Origin: Acanthococcus lagerstroemiae
Taxonomy: Eukaryota > Arthropoda > Insecta > Hemiptera > Eriococcidae
Assembly (NCBI GenBank): GCA_031841125.1
Contig: CM063107.1
Location: 64,181,814-64,245,813, forward strand
DNA length: 64,000 nt
Direction of reading: 5' to 3'
A program made the translations under genes and the position numbers. Below the pieces are notes generated by a model, which worked only from the letters and a program-made list of their open reading frames with translations, had not been told where the DNA came from and did not search any database. Below are positions 44,881 through 55,089 of this stretch, in pieces. Positions within the stretch are counted from its first letter, which is position 1. Each line of letters opens with the position of its first letter.

Positions 44881-47356
44881 CTAAATACAGCTGGCACAGT
44901 AGATCTGAGCAACATTTGGGTCAAGTGTCACACACTGCTCGTGGAGCCATCTATTGTATTTGTCACATTTTATCATATCTACTTGTCTCGTAGTATCACA
45001 AATTTTGCAGTACCATTCAGTGTCATTATTTGATGTCTGGTTCTGTTCTTTCTTCTGTCTCATTTTCTTAGTAGATTTCTTTTTCTCCAGTTTCTTTTCA
45101 GCTTTTTCTTTTTTCTCTTTCAGCATTTTGTCTTTTTTTTTCAACCTTTCCGCTTTTCTGTCAGCTACATCTTGAATTCTTTTTTCTTTTTCTTCCTCTT
45201 TTTTTTTTTTTGAAATATTCGAGCCATTTTTCAGAAGAAGCATTGGTAGGCACTATTTTTTTGGGGGCTTCTGGATTATTTGTACTTGTTGCTACAGGCC
45301 AGAATAAAGATTTCTTGAAGGGCGATGGAATACTTAAATTTTCACCAAGAGTTTTTTTTTCTCTCTGTCTCAAGATCTCTTATTTCAGTGGCAGTTATAT
45401 TTTTATGAGGAGTACTATTTGCTTTAGGGTTCAACTGCATAGGGGAAAGTGAATCTGCTTCCATTATCTGCTGTTCATTTCTCATATTGCTGAAAAGCCT
45501 CTCAAAGCCATAGTCATTATCTTCAGGTACCTCCATAGATATAAGTTTTTCAAATGTAGATTCGATCAAATCTGGCTTGGCATAGCTATCTTCTTTCTCG
45601 TCATTAAAGTTTAATGAGGTAGCTTCATTTGTATTAAATGAGTCAATGAAAATAAATTCTGCATTGTCCAGCAGCTCCTTGGTTAACAGTAAGTTATCCT
45701 CATGTGTAACCAAGTCACTACTAGACTTATGCAATAGCTCACTGGTCTTAACCAAGGAGCTGTTGTACTATGGATCATCCATATTCATTAACTCATCTCC
45801 AGTACCAACTGAAGATTCCAAATTAAGGTTTACTGATGAAGAAAAATTCAAGCTTAAATCAGCTTCTCTCAAGTGCTTCCAAAATTCAAACAGAGCCTTA
45901 TTTTCTATGTCACCAAGCCAAATATCACCTTCATTATTTCGAAAATTCTTCAGTTTTTCAGAACCCAAAAAATTTTCTAAATACTCCAGCACTGAATTTT
46001 TCGAATTAGTAGACTTTGTTGCATTTTCTGTGTCCCCTTTTTTGGTAACTGTATTTGAGACAGGTATATTGGTTAAATTAGAATATTTGACATTATCTGC
46101 ATTCAAAGGGAAGAGTCCAGAAGCTCGAAAAGCATTTATTACTTTCTCAGGTGTCACAGATCTTTGAACTGCCTTTTGCAATTCTTTACAAAAATCCTCT
46201 TTTTTCATTCGTTTACCAGCATTACTGGGCTTGTTACCACCATTCCCTATCCTGTATTCGTGGACCACTTTTTTCCATTCTGCTTTCAAGGGTCTGAATA
46301 TACCAATATCAAGAGGCTGTATAAGATGTGTTGCATTTAGATATAAAACAACCAATTCAATACCATTTTCTCTACAAAATTGTGACAAATGGTAGGTAAG
46401 ATGAGAAACATGGCCATCAAAAAATACTATTACAGGGCGGGGTATTTGCTTTTCTATTAGCCAGGGATAAAATGTATTGACCATGTACTCATAAAAAAGC
46501 TCTCGTGTCATCCACCCATTATCAGACTTTCCCAAAGACCACTCTTTGGGTGCACTTTCAGCAATTGGCTTACTCATTCTCTTCAAGGAAAATACAACTA
46601 ATGGAGGAGCTAAATTACCAGCTGCATTCACATTCAACAGAACTGTGAGGTTCTCTTTTTCTCCCGAAGAAATGATTCTGTATACAGCCTTACTGCCTCT
46701 GTTTGCTATAACTTTATTTCCATCCGGAGAAAAGTAAAAAGCTGTTTCATCTAAGTTGAAAACACACGATGGATTCTCCATAGCCTCTTGCAAATCATTT
46801 TCTAAAATGTACGTTTCAACCTAAAAATTGAATGAATAATATGAATTAGTAATTTTTCAAAAGAACATTTTAATCATACATTGCAAAGTATAAGTAAGCA
46901 CATACTTACTTCTTTAAACCAGTTTCTCAAATTTTTTTCAGAGACATCTGATCTCGTTTTAGTCAAATTTTGACTGGTACAAAGAGAAATTTCTGGGTGC
47001 CGCTTGAGAAGGGAGGAGTACCATTTGGGTCCAGGTCGTCCATTAGTGAATGTGTTTGACCGCTTCAAAGTTATAATTAATTTCGCCACACTATCAAGAA
47101 GTTGTTCTCTAGTTACTGGGAAACCTCTTTTTGATAGTTCCAAAATTCGTGTTACTAAATTAGATTCCTCTTCATTCGTTAATACAGTATCTGGGCCCAT
47201 TTTTCTTTTCAAAGGCACCCGTCCATGAACTTTGTCTAATAAGGTTGTACGAGGAACTAGAAATTTTTTGGCTGCTGCGCTTATAGATTCTCCAGTATTA
47301 ATTGTTTCGATAGCTGCTAATAAATCAGCCTCTGTATAATTGAATTTCGGAGCCAT
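44881..47356 (-). pseudogene. pogo-like transposase with C-terminal PHD-type finger
   Basis: It likely cuts and pastes its own element in the nucleus. The start ATG is at 47356. Exon 1 (47356-46910, 149 aa) has a Psq-type helix-turn-helix (about residues 5-50: NYTEADLLAAIETI...SISAAAKKF) and a CENP-B/Tc5-like second HTH ending GRPGPKWYSSLLKRHPEISL. Exon 2 (from 46820) carries the catalytic core: NLDETAF (Asp at about 173), VIVFFDGH (Asp 284) and IQPLDIG (Asp 320), spacing DD35D. The frame meets TAG at 45768 after 499 aa. It continues in frame to 45342, then shifts at two poly-A runs (near 45355 and 45210). It then runs through a Lys/Glu-rich coiled segment to a PHD-type finger (about 45015-44884: WYCKIC...IKCDKYNRWLHEQC...YCASC). 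The fourth zinc ligand is Tyr where Cys is expected. As read, the gene is disabled; the poly-A shifts could be sequencing errors. Confidence 0.85.
46821..46909 (-). other. Intron of the pogo-like transposase (89 bp)
   Basis: On the minus strand the donor is GAA/GTAAGTATG and the acceptor is CAATTTTTAG/GTTGAAACG. Splicing joins NWFKE to VETYILENDLQEAMENPS in frame and continues into the catalytic domain. Without splicing, the frame runs from the donor to a stop about 30 nt later. Confidence 0.85.
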
Positions 47357-47403
47357 TTTCCTAAAACAAAATTTACATTTAAATTACTCAGTAATAATGT
47401 TAG

Positions 47404-48048
47404 CCAGTAGCTAATCGACATATTGGTAATGAAAAAAATTTTATCTCCACATTTTTGAATGATGTAAAAAAATTTTCAAAAATATTGTTGTCGATTACTG
47501 GTAAGTACATTCATCAATATATTTTCTTTAACTCATATAATTTTCATGGGTAATAATAAAGAATTAAAAAAATATAAAGGAAAAATAAAACTGATGTAAT
47601 CTACCAGTAATTGACAGGGTGTCGATTACTGGTAGGATCACATGGTAAATTACAAGGTGTGGTTTTTAATCTTTTTTTTTTTTTTAATTTAATGTGAAAA
47701 AACTTCAAAATTATGTAAATTCTACACCAAAAACGTGATATAATCATTAAATAACCATAAATTTCAACTCACCTGAGCTATTTCTTTTGTAAATCCTTAT
47801 TTCAGAATTGTGGTTTCTTAATTTCAATCGTAAATTTTAATCACTAATTTTGTTTTGATAACCACAGCAAACACAAAAAAATATTTTTGTTTCAAAAAGT
47901 GCCACTTTTATGTAGTTGGTAACAGTGTGAAGAGGAGATATGTACGTTTTTATCCATATTGCTAGGTAGCGCTAATTGACGAATCAAACCTTATAAACAG
48001 AAAGCAAATTCTAAATGACAATTACTGGAACCCTGTCGATTACTGGTT
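47404..48048. promoter_or_regulatory. Subterminal motif array, right side
   Basis: Copies are at 47404-47420 (split by 4 bp), 47489-47501 (reverse: TGTCGATTACTGG), 47604-47616 (forward, CCAGTAATTGACA), 47620-47632 (reverse), 48018-48030 (TGACAATTACTGG) and 48036-48048 (reverse, in the terminal repeat). Two pairs are close together: 47604/47620 is a divergent pair. The array covers the region upstream of the transposase ATG, so binding could also repress transcription. That is inference. Confidence 0.78.
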
Positions 48049-48061
48049 GTGTTACCTTATC

Positions 48062-49475
48062 TAAACGAATCTTAGCAATGGCAGAAATAATCTCTATAGT
48101 CACAACGTTGTTTCAAACAATTTAAAGAGAATGATGAGTTCTCACATGTCTAAGTGTATTTTAGTGAGTCTTGACAGAGTCCCAATTAGACTGTAAAGTC
48201 TGATCGAGTCGTAATCAGACACGTGTACATGGGGGAGGCAAAGGTGTAATTGCTTCTCCCAGAGAAAAATACTGGAGTCTCAAACGAAGTTGTCTTTTCA
48301 ACGGTTTCAAAGAATCCTAAACAAATGTGAAAGAGTCTCAAAAGTCTTAAATGAGTTTTCAAGTGTCGTAACAAGTTGTAAACAAGTCTAAAAGAGTTTC
48401 TCAGAGTCTTAAAGAAGTTTTCGAGAATTTGAAACAAATTATGAAAAGTTTTAAATAGTCTTGAGGGAACTGATTGAGTCAAAGTCCAGTTTTTAAGAGC
48501 CCTGATCAGGTCTGGAAAATCTGAATGAGGCGTCTTGAACGGTTTCAGCAAATCTTAAAAAGTCTGGAAGAGTTTTAAAGAGAATTCACTTCTGTTTTCG
48601 ATAAGAAAGGAGGAATTCTTATTACAGTTTTAATCCGGTCTTGAAATCTTATAAAGTTGTAAACGATTCTTGAAGGGTCAGTGAGTTTTAAAAATGAATA
48701 TTTTAAAGTCTCAAACAAGTCTGAAGGCGTCTTAAATAAGCACTGAGAGTCTTAATTACTTTCAAGGAGACTTTTGGAATCTTATGAGTAGTAGAAACCT
48801 GTAAGAGTTCTAAACAGTCTTTATCATATTTCAGAAAGCCATAATTAAGCTTAGAAGAATCATTAAGATCCACAAATAAGTTTAAAAAAACCTTAAAGTT
48901 TGAAGAATCCAAAAAATGTTTACACGAGCATTGAAGAATGAATAATTCAGCTAGTCTTAAGAACTGCTCCTCCTTCCACGGCGATGAATAAACTGGATGC
49001 GATATTGTGTAAAATCCTCTAAAAATTGTCGCCCAGTCGAGAATCTATAGTCAAAAGAATTTGACGTCACACTTCAAAAGGCATTTTCATTTTCAAGATG
49101 AATAAGAAAACAGTTAACGATACACAACATTCAAGAGTCTTAGTAAATCGTTAGATTACCACCGTGAGGGCAAAAAATACTCAGATTTTGAGGAAATGAG
49201 GATGTAAGGGATAAAACATTAACTATTTTATTTTGAATGACTGCCTTCTATCATGATAGCTCCCCGTCCTAATACAGTCTGGAAGAGTATTTTAAAGGTT
49301 TGTAATGGTGTAACAAGTAAATCCTGGATTCTAAAACTGTTAAGAGAGTCCGGATGTATGCCTTAAGTTCCAACGATTCCTAAAGAAATCTGAATGAGTC
49401 TAACCAAGTGTAAATGAGTCTTGGCCTGATCTGAATGAGCTTCAACGGATCTGAATGAATCCAACACGGGCTCTC
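48062..49475. repeat. GAGTCTTAAA-type degenerate satellite, right part
   Basis: AGTCTTAA, GAGTCT.AA, AAGTCTGAA and GAGTTTTAAA recur throughout 48110-48960, and again at 49260-49470. It continues the array left of 44310. It contains no genes; frames on the minus strand are repeat translations rich in Leu/Phe. Confidence 0.6.
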
Positions 49476-49479
49476 TCGA

Positions 49480-50320
49480 ATTCCTATATTTTCACAGCTT
49501 TCTGATTAGGGACATTACCAGAAATTAATTTTTAAGGGTAGCGTCGGCCAGGGTAAACTATGAACCCTCGGCAATTAAGCCATGAAGTCACAAGCCTGCT
49601 CTTAAGCCACTTTTGATAAGCAACGTATGAATTTTTGAGCTCTCTGGACCTCCTCGGATTTCCTGAGCCCGTTTGCTCATCAATCTCCAGCCAAGCGATG
49701 TAAGGAGGCTGATACTGCCTGACCAGAGGAAAGAGGCCAATGGGGTCACAACCATTTTTTTTGGGGGGGGGGGGATTTCAAATCTTTTGGGTGTAAGTAT
49801 GTATAACGAGGAATAAACGGCGTCTAATCGGAGAGACAGATCCATGCATGTGCATTTTCAGCAAGGGTGAGGTCGATCCTGTTCCTGAAGTCACTATTGA
49901 AGTCTTTATTTCTTTTCATGCCTTCCTCAAGCCTTTCTCATATCACTTTCAGGTTTTCATCTTACCTCTCTGAAAACTAACATAACTGCCCCATTTGGAA
50001 GAATCGCTGGTTCTTCGTTTCTCCAAAACGATACTCGAATTGAAATAGTTTTACCACCCCTGAAACGGAGGTCATGAAATTCGCGTCTGCTAAACTTCAT
50101 GCGTTCATGTCCCGGAATAAATCTGTTAAGTGGGACGATTTTGAATATTTTCTCCTATATTTTGCTATATTTCGCTTGGTGAGTATGGCTACACTGATTG
50201 TAATGAAAAATTGTTCAATTCACAGTTTTAGGTCCAGTTCCCTCTATCAATGTATGTTTTGAAACATCTTACACCTTGCGTGTGAAAGTGTACAGCTCAA
50301 TATAAAGGGCGTGTTCCAAA
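49480..50320. other. Non-coding DNA
   Basis: A G-run lies at 49762-49772. No inverted ends or peptide motifs are recognised. The 62-codon frame at 50074-50262 is unsupported. Confidence 0.4.
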
Positions 50321-50323
50321 ATA

Positions 50324-51112
50324 CCTCGGTTGTGGGGCTTCTTTGAACACCTTTTCCCTGCTATATGTGAGAACTTGCCGACGGCAAAAATTAAAATAAT
50401 ACCCTTGAAGGACTCTATTTACGAAATTTCATAAAAATTTATCGAAAAATAGAGGGAGCATCTATAAATTTTATTTAAAGAAGAGCGCTATTCGAATATT
50501 TACAGAAAATAATACAAAAAAAAAAAAAAAAAAAATGAAAACATCATTCACAATGGTAACAAACTTCTTTTCCCTCAACAACAAACTTCGGCTTTCTACA
50601 AACTCTAAGCAAGCTTTCTGTAAAGTTTCTTCCATATAATTACAGTATTCTCGCGAACTTTTTCGTTTCTTATACTTTCAATCCAGTTTTAGAAACAATC
50701 TGCAACAAAAAATATTTTTCATTCAGTCAAAATCACTTATTAATTATGTTGGTGTATTATTAGATCACTGTTCAAAGTAACGCCACTCAGAAAAATACTT
50801 GTTATTTAATGTTGAAAATTTTAAATTCACGGTGTTCAATAATTCATAAATATCACTTACTGCAAAGAGTTGAAGGTGAATGTTTCGTACAGAAGTTGCC
50901 GTAGTCATAAATTTCAACTCAAAATCACGGTAAATTTCTACAAGCACATTTCCGTTAGATAAATGTAAACATTCCTAGACAACTGATAAGGACTCTTTCT
51001 TCAAGAATCTAGTTACCTAGCGTTAAAGGAACACAAGAAAATAGTTCATAACGTCACCATCAGCGCGCTAAAGTGAAAAAGTGCCGCTGTTCAAAGTAGC
51101 CCCACTTGACGG
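50324..51112. mobile_element. TA-flanked MITE with GTGGGGCTNCTTTGAACA ends
   Basis: TA stands at 50322-50323 and 51113-51114. The left end CCTCGGTTGTGGGGCTTC and the right end, reverse-complemented, CCGTCAAGTGGGGCTAC are inverted and continue TTTGAACA. A further inner copy (CTGTTCAAAGTAACGCCAC) is at 50768-50786. End structure, TA target and internally repeated end motif mirror the 3.75-kb pogo-like element, so this is probably a non-autonomous Tc1/mariner/pogo-group element. It has no transposase domain. A poly-A run lies at 50516-50535. Confidence 0.65.
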
Positions 51113-51114
51113 TA

Positions 51115-51900
51115 TAAATGCTATGATGGAATCACTTTTTAAGACAGGGAGGGGATTTCATGCGCTGGACAGCCAAGTCTGAGGTAAGCCTGAAAAAAAA
51201 ACACAACTTTCTATGGAATGAGGTAGACATAGAGCATCTAGGGGCCTCGCAACAGGGATATAGGGGACGTACCACATCCTTAGGTTTTATATTTGCAGAC
51301 GACAAAATCGGCCAATTCAGGTAATCACTTGGAAAATTTAAGTGAAGTATTTTCCTCTTGCTTGTATGCGAATCAGTTTGGCGAAATTCAAGGTGCGGAG
51401 ATACCCCCCCCCCGCATGAATGATCTCGTGAGACCCCTAAGTGAATCATTCCCTTAAAAACTGATAGACATAAAAAATGTCAAGTCAATAAGAGTTTGAT
51501 GGGTATGGGGTAAAAGGTTCAACTTGAAGCTTCCTAATAAAGAAAATTCTAAGATTTTCTGAGAAGCTGTAAGGCATAGGTGCAAACAAGGAGGCATGGA
51601 CACTTTAGTCCTCCCCCCCCCCCAATTTTCTGAAAGTCCTAAAAAAAAATTGGGAAATTATACAAGCGAAGAATTTTTTAGTATTATTTTTTGATACTTG
51701 TCAGCCCCCATGAGCCCCTATCCTACTCAAGGTCGGCTATTTGCGCTTATGTTGTAGGGATTTCCTGTCTCCTTCTTGTAATCTAACCAGCCCGGAACCA
51801 GTTATAGCATTATTTCAGACTGCGAGATAGTGAGACCAAGTTCTTCCCACGTCTTAGCCACTTCACTTTTCAAATTTTCTGATTGCAATTTTACAAATCC
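51115..51900. other. Non-coding DNA directly upstream of the labial leader
   Basis: C-runs lie at 51407-51414 and 51610-51620, typical of MITE debris. The sequence becomes cleaner after about 51780. No core promoter element can be named with confidence. Confidence 0.4.
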
Positions 51901-51905
51901 TAAAA

Positions 51906-52073
51906 TGTCTTCTCTCGCTTTGCAGGTTCATTTTGAGTCGACCACGATGAAGCCACGCTGTCCATTGTGAGGCAACTTCACTTTCACACGCGGGTACGAA
52001 ACGGATTTCCAGCCATGACTGACTAGAACAAATCTACGACATTGAATCAGAATTTCAATGAAACGTCGATAAA
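51906..52073 (+). promoter_or_regulatory. labial 5' leader with acceptor-like signal and three uORFs
   Basis: TCTTCTCTCGCTTTGCAG ends at 51925 and is a good splice acceptor (pyrimidine tract plus CAG), so the leader may begin with exon sequence at 51926. Three minimal upstream frames lie before the main start: ATG at 51947 (7 codons), 52015 (3 codons) and 52058 (4 codons, stop at 52072, one base before the main ATG). They could lower or regulate translation. Whether an upstream exon exists is inference. Confidence 0.5.
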
Positions 52074-52854
52074 ATGATGACTATGAACCATGGCACATAC
52101 AACAATAACTGTAACAGTGTGTATGGCAGTACAAGCGACAGCTACTCAAATTCCGGCTACGAGCACTACCAATACCATCATCACCATTACTACCAGGACC
52201 AGGTGTACCCGCACTCGGACTTCTGCGCTTCTTCGAATCGCATCGAAAGCTTACCAAAACAATATAACAATGTTTCTTACTACGACTCGATGCTGGGGTA
52301 TGAATATAACAACAGTTCTGATTTGGGCAACCTGCGCAGATCCGAAGAATCCCATTACTACCCGATCCAGCATCAGCACTACCACCAAGACGATGTGAAC
52401 ATCATAACCTCGCCAAACGGTTTAAGTTACACTAATTTAGATTACAGCAGCACGGAGAACTTCAGTTACCATCATAAGACCACGTCACCCAAAGAGTACG
52501 TGAATTATGAAGCACTCGAGGCGAAACGCGAATCGGACACTCGCGGACACCCGCACGACGAATGCCACGAAACCCTAGACTACTTACATCAAAGTGCAAT
52601 TGCCGACGAGCAGTATCCGAGTGCAACGTATACCGCTCCGGTCAAGGAGGAATCTCACTATCACTCGCATTCGGCGTCTTCCGCGTTAAACTCATTACCA
52701 GATTACCACCACCAAGCGATACCGCTGTCTCATATGCACCAGAATCCTCACCATCACCACCATCAGTCGCAGCACATCAATCCGACCTCGCAGACCCAGT
52801 CCACCCACCCGACGTATAAGTGGATGCAAGTCAAGCGGAATGTGCCGAAACCTG
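52074..52854 (+). CDS. lab: labial, first coding exon (Hox1 homeotic protein N-terminus)
   Basis: Labial is the anterior Hox transcription factor. It binds DNA with Extradenticle/Homothorax in the nucleus and patterns the head (intercalary segment) and midgut in insects. This exon encodes about 260 residues rich in Tyr, His, Ser and Asn, with His clusters (YQYHHHHYY at about 32-40 and HHHHHQ at about 225-230). The deciding evidence is the Hox hexapeptide at residues 247-260: TYKWMQVKRNVPKP, the form specific to arthropod Labial. YKWM is the Extradenticle contact. The start ATG at 52074 is followed by a second ATG one codon later. The exon ends CCT-G/GTGAGT at 52854/52855 (phase 1). The reading frame stops 2 codons into the intron. 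The homeodomain exon is not in this window. Codon use is GC-richer than the surroundings and the frame is undamaged, unlike all other long frames here. Confidence 0.93.
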
Positions 52855-52915
52855 GTGAGTAATAGCTTATCTAGCTGCACGATGAAAAACGAACTTGACG
52901 TAAGTATAACAAATG

Positions 52916-53161
52916 CATGAAGAGCCTTCTGGGCACACAAAAATATTCTAAAAAATAAAACCAAACTAAAAACCAGAGTCCGTATTCTTGAAAGCTATAT
53001 GCATCTTCCAAGTATTGTTGTATGAAGCCCAAAAACCTGAGCCTTAACAAAAACCCCAACACCGAAACTCCAAAAATGCAATATGTTATGTTGGAAAGCA
53101 TTCTTGGATTAGTAATCAGAAAATGTAAGCTACCACAAATATCAAAAACATGGATACCTCA
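52916..53161 (+). pseudogene. RTE-like LINE RT C-terminal part, left of a hAT insertion
   Basis: The frame reads FWAHKNILKNKTKLKTRVRI, then LESYMHLPSIV and, after a shift, WALTKT....KLQ, the RT thumb of RTE-like LINEs (usual LPSLTYGAQTWALT). It ends KTWIPH at the hAT target site. Joined to 54505 onward the frame continues into KLKCKYAGHITRGN, showing one LINE split by the hAT element. Confidence 0.75.
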
Positions 53162-53318
53162 CAGCCCCGTAGGAGTTTATGTGTGGGTGGGGCTCTATGA
53201 ACCTTTTGGGGGGCCAAGGCCGACATTTTTTAATAAGCAAACAGAAAAGTGTACATGTGTTTTATATTTTATTTCAATAATGTATCACGAGTTGACGCGG
53301 CTGCTCGAGTCCCGGGTA

Positions 53319-54217
53319 GTGATGGCGGTGATGGAAATATTCCCGGGGGAAAAAACTGGGAAGGAAAGAAATTTTGGGTGGGAAGTTACGTATTTTCAGG
53401 GAAGCTTGGAAATTTATTGTAGACCAGTTTGCAGGCACTAGTCACAGTCAGTACTTAGTAGCACTGTAACAGCTAACAGTATCAACCAATCATAAACTGT
53501 CTTACGTTAGATTTTATAAATAGTGACATACTTAGTAACATTAAACTAAGGGCCCTTTCTTCAGAACATTTCGATGACGATAAGGGCCTTTTCCTTATGA
53601 CAGGTCACAATTATGATATCATGGAATGTCTGGAAATCTGAAATTAGTTGTGATTCAGCTTGTGATGAGTTGAGTATTTTGATTTTTGAGATTTAGCTAT
53701 ATCAAATTATCAGTTCTTGTTTTAGTTACCTCCGTTTTAATCTCATTTAGTCATTTTGAAATTGAAAGTATGGGTCGAAGACTGCACGATATCTGGTCGT
53801 TATAGGTCTTCGAGGGAGCCTTTTTCGTAAACATGAACAGGAAGCAATGGAAAATGGACACTGTTGAACAAAAAGCTCTCAAGCGACAAAATCTGTTTTT
53901 TGAGAAAAGGTATAACATTAAAAGCCAATGAATAATGCCGATTTAGGGACATATAGCGTTTACTGATAAGCTTTTTTCAACGTGGATACACATTTTTGTA
54001 TCGGGTTGAAAAATTCTACTTTTTACGCTCTTTCCAACGATACTAATAGCTCATTTTGTCAACAAATGGGTCCCTTGGAAGTTTTTTTTTTAAACAGCGT
54101 CCAAATAAAGAATTAACAAAAATTCCCGATGTTTCCAATTTTCCCACCCAAAATTTCCAGGGACGGAGTCTATTTGGGAATAAAAATAAATTCCCAGTTT
54201 TTGCCCATCCCTAGTCA
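53319..54217. mobile_element. Nested inverted-repeat element (TAGTGATGG / CCATCCCTAGT ends)
   Basis: The left part TAGTGATGGCGGTGATGG...AAAAAACTGGGA...AAATTTTGGGTGGGAA is inverted at 54120-54217 (TTCCCACCCAAAATTT...TTCCCAGTTTTTGCCCATCCCTAGT). TAGGGATGGGCAAAAA-type ends are common in hAT-like MITEs. Flanks show no clear target duplication. It contains the MITE at 53856-54103. Confidence 0.6.
53856..54103. mobile_element. MITE with CTGTTGA.CAAAA ends, copy 2
   Basis: It shares CGACAAAATCTGTTTTT, AGCGTTTACTGATAAGC and CTTTCCAACGATACTAATA with 8954-9204, in the same order. Its right inverted end is more eroded (TTTTTTAAACAGCGTCC). Confidence 0.72.
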
Positions 54218-54504
54218 TGGATGTCTCGCCTTGTTGTCTAAACAGGCTCGCGGGTAATTTAGCGAGAGTGTACTGGGGGCATTATACGCAAAGCTCCTCC
54301 AAGAGTCCCAAATTAGTTAACTAAGATTTTGTTCTAAATTTCAAAATGTTTCTGTAATATTAATTATTTTCATCCCTTCTTTCTTTTTCGTTCAGCGTAA
54401 TTATGATTTTTTTTAATGGTGATATCTTTGCCTGGGGGCTCAAAATACTTTTAGAGGGGCTCAGCTCCAGCTTGCCCGCCCATGGCTACGGGGCTGATAC
54501 CTCA

Positions 54505-54790
54505 TTTAAAATTAAAATGTAAATATGCGGGGCATATTACGAGAGGAAATTACAATAATTGGAACTTGACCATGGCAACATGGGCCCCATATATTGCAGG
54601 AAAGAGAAAGGGTAGGCCACCAACAAGATGGATAGATGAGATTATATAGGATTTGTGGGGCCACGATAGAGCACCGCGGTCTATAACTGGAAGGTATGGA
54701 CTAGGGTGACAGGAACCAATGCTCACTGTTGGGCAGACTAGGAAGCCGTTCACATAGCCAAGATTTGTAATAAAAATAAAATAAAATGAG
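54505..54790 (+). pseudogene. RTE-like LINE 3' end, right of the hAT insertion
   Basis: The frame gives KYAGHITRGNYNNWNLTMAT, WAPYIAGKRKGRPPTRWIDE and, after a TAG, DLWGHDRAPRSITGRYG. It is the typical C-terminal tail (Y.GH..R...NW...W.PY....KGRPPTRW.D.I). It ends with an AAAATAAAATAAAAT tail at 54773-54787. It continues 52916-53161. Confidence 0.82.
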
Positions 54791-54826
54791 TATTGCTAAA
54801 AGTAGTTATTTAGTGGCAGAATGGCG

Positions 54827-55081
54827 CTGCCCCATAGCCACAGGGAGCAAGCGGGGGCTGAGCCCCCTCTAAAGGTATCTTGAGGTCTCGGGTGTCTCGC
54901 ATAGTTTTCTAAACATGCTCGGGTAATTTAGTGAGAGTGTACTGGGGCCATTATATGCAAAGCTCATCCAAGAGTCCCAAATTAGTTAACTAAGTTTATT
55001 CGTTTGTTAAAAAATGTCGGCATCGGCCCCCCAAAAGGTTCATAGAACCCCACCCAGACATAAACTCTGGCTAGGGGACTG
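54827..55081. mobile_element. Short hAT relative of 53162-54496, near-perfect TSD
   Basis: GAATGGCG at 54819-54826 and GAATGGCA at 55082-55089 form an 8-bp duplication with one mismatch. The ends CTGCCCCATAGCCAC and CTCTGGCTAGGGGACTG correspond to the right and left ends of 53162-54496, so it lies in opposite orientation. A ~105-bp middle block (GTAATTTAG.GAGAGTGTACTG...TCCCAAATTAGTTAACTAAG, 54893-54995) is nevertheless in the same orientation as its counterpart at 54225-54335. Confidence 0.8.
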
Positions 55082-55089
55082 GAATGGCA

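Larger units (their letters stand above)
44312..48059 (-). mobile_element. pogo-like DNA transposon with TA target duplication
   Basis: It is flanked by TA at 44310-44311 and 48060-48061. The left end AGGTAGAACCACCAGTAATC and the right end, reverse-complemented, AGGTAACACAACCAGTAATC are inverted repeats extending to about 25 bp. The interior carries a pogo/Tigger-type transposase gene on the minus strand with one small intron. Both subterminal regions contain repeated CCAGTAATYGACA-type motifs. At 3748 bp it is long for a pogo-like element, because the coding frame extends into a Lys-rich tail and a PHD-type finger. It is inserted in a GAGTCTTAAA satellite. Low decay suggests a fairly recent insertion. 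Confidence 0.9.
53162..54496. mobile_element. hAT-type element in the LINE, perfect 8-bp TSD
   Basis: ATACCTCA is duplicated at 53154-53161 and 54497-54504. The ends CAGCCCCGTAGGAGTTTATG and CATGGCTACGGGGCTG form the terminal inverted repeat (CAGCCCCGTAG). Removing the element restores the LINE frame. No transposase is visible. Most of the interior is further insertions: an inverted-repeat element (53319-54217) and a MITE (53856-54103). Confidence 0.88.

Noticed and set aside
45646..46167. 173-codon plus-strand frame
   Set aside because: It is the antisense shadow of the pogo-like transposase.
52695..52964. Minus-strand frame over labial, and the two overlapping plus frames
   Set aside because: They are shadows of the labial exon created by its His/Tyr-rich codons.
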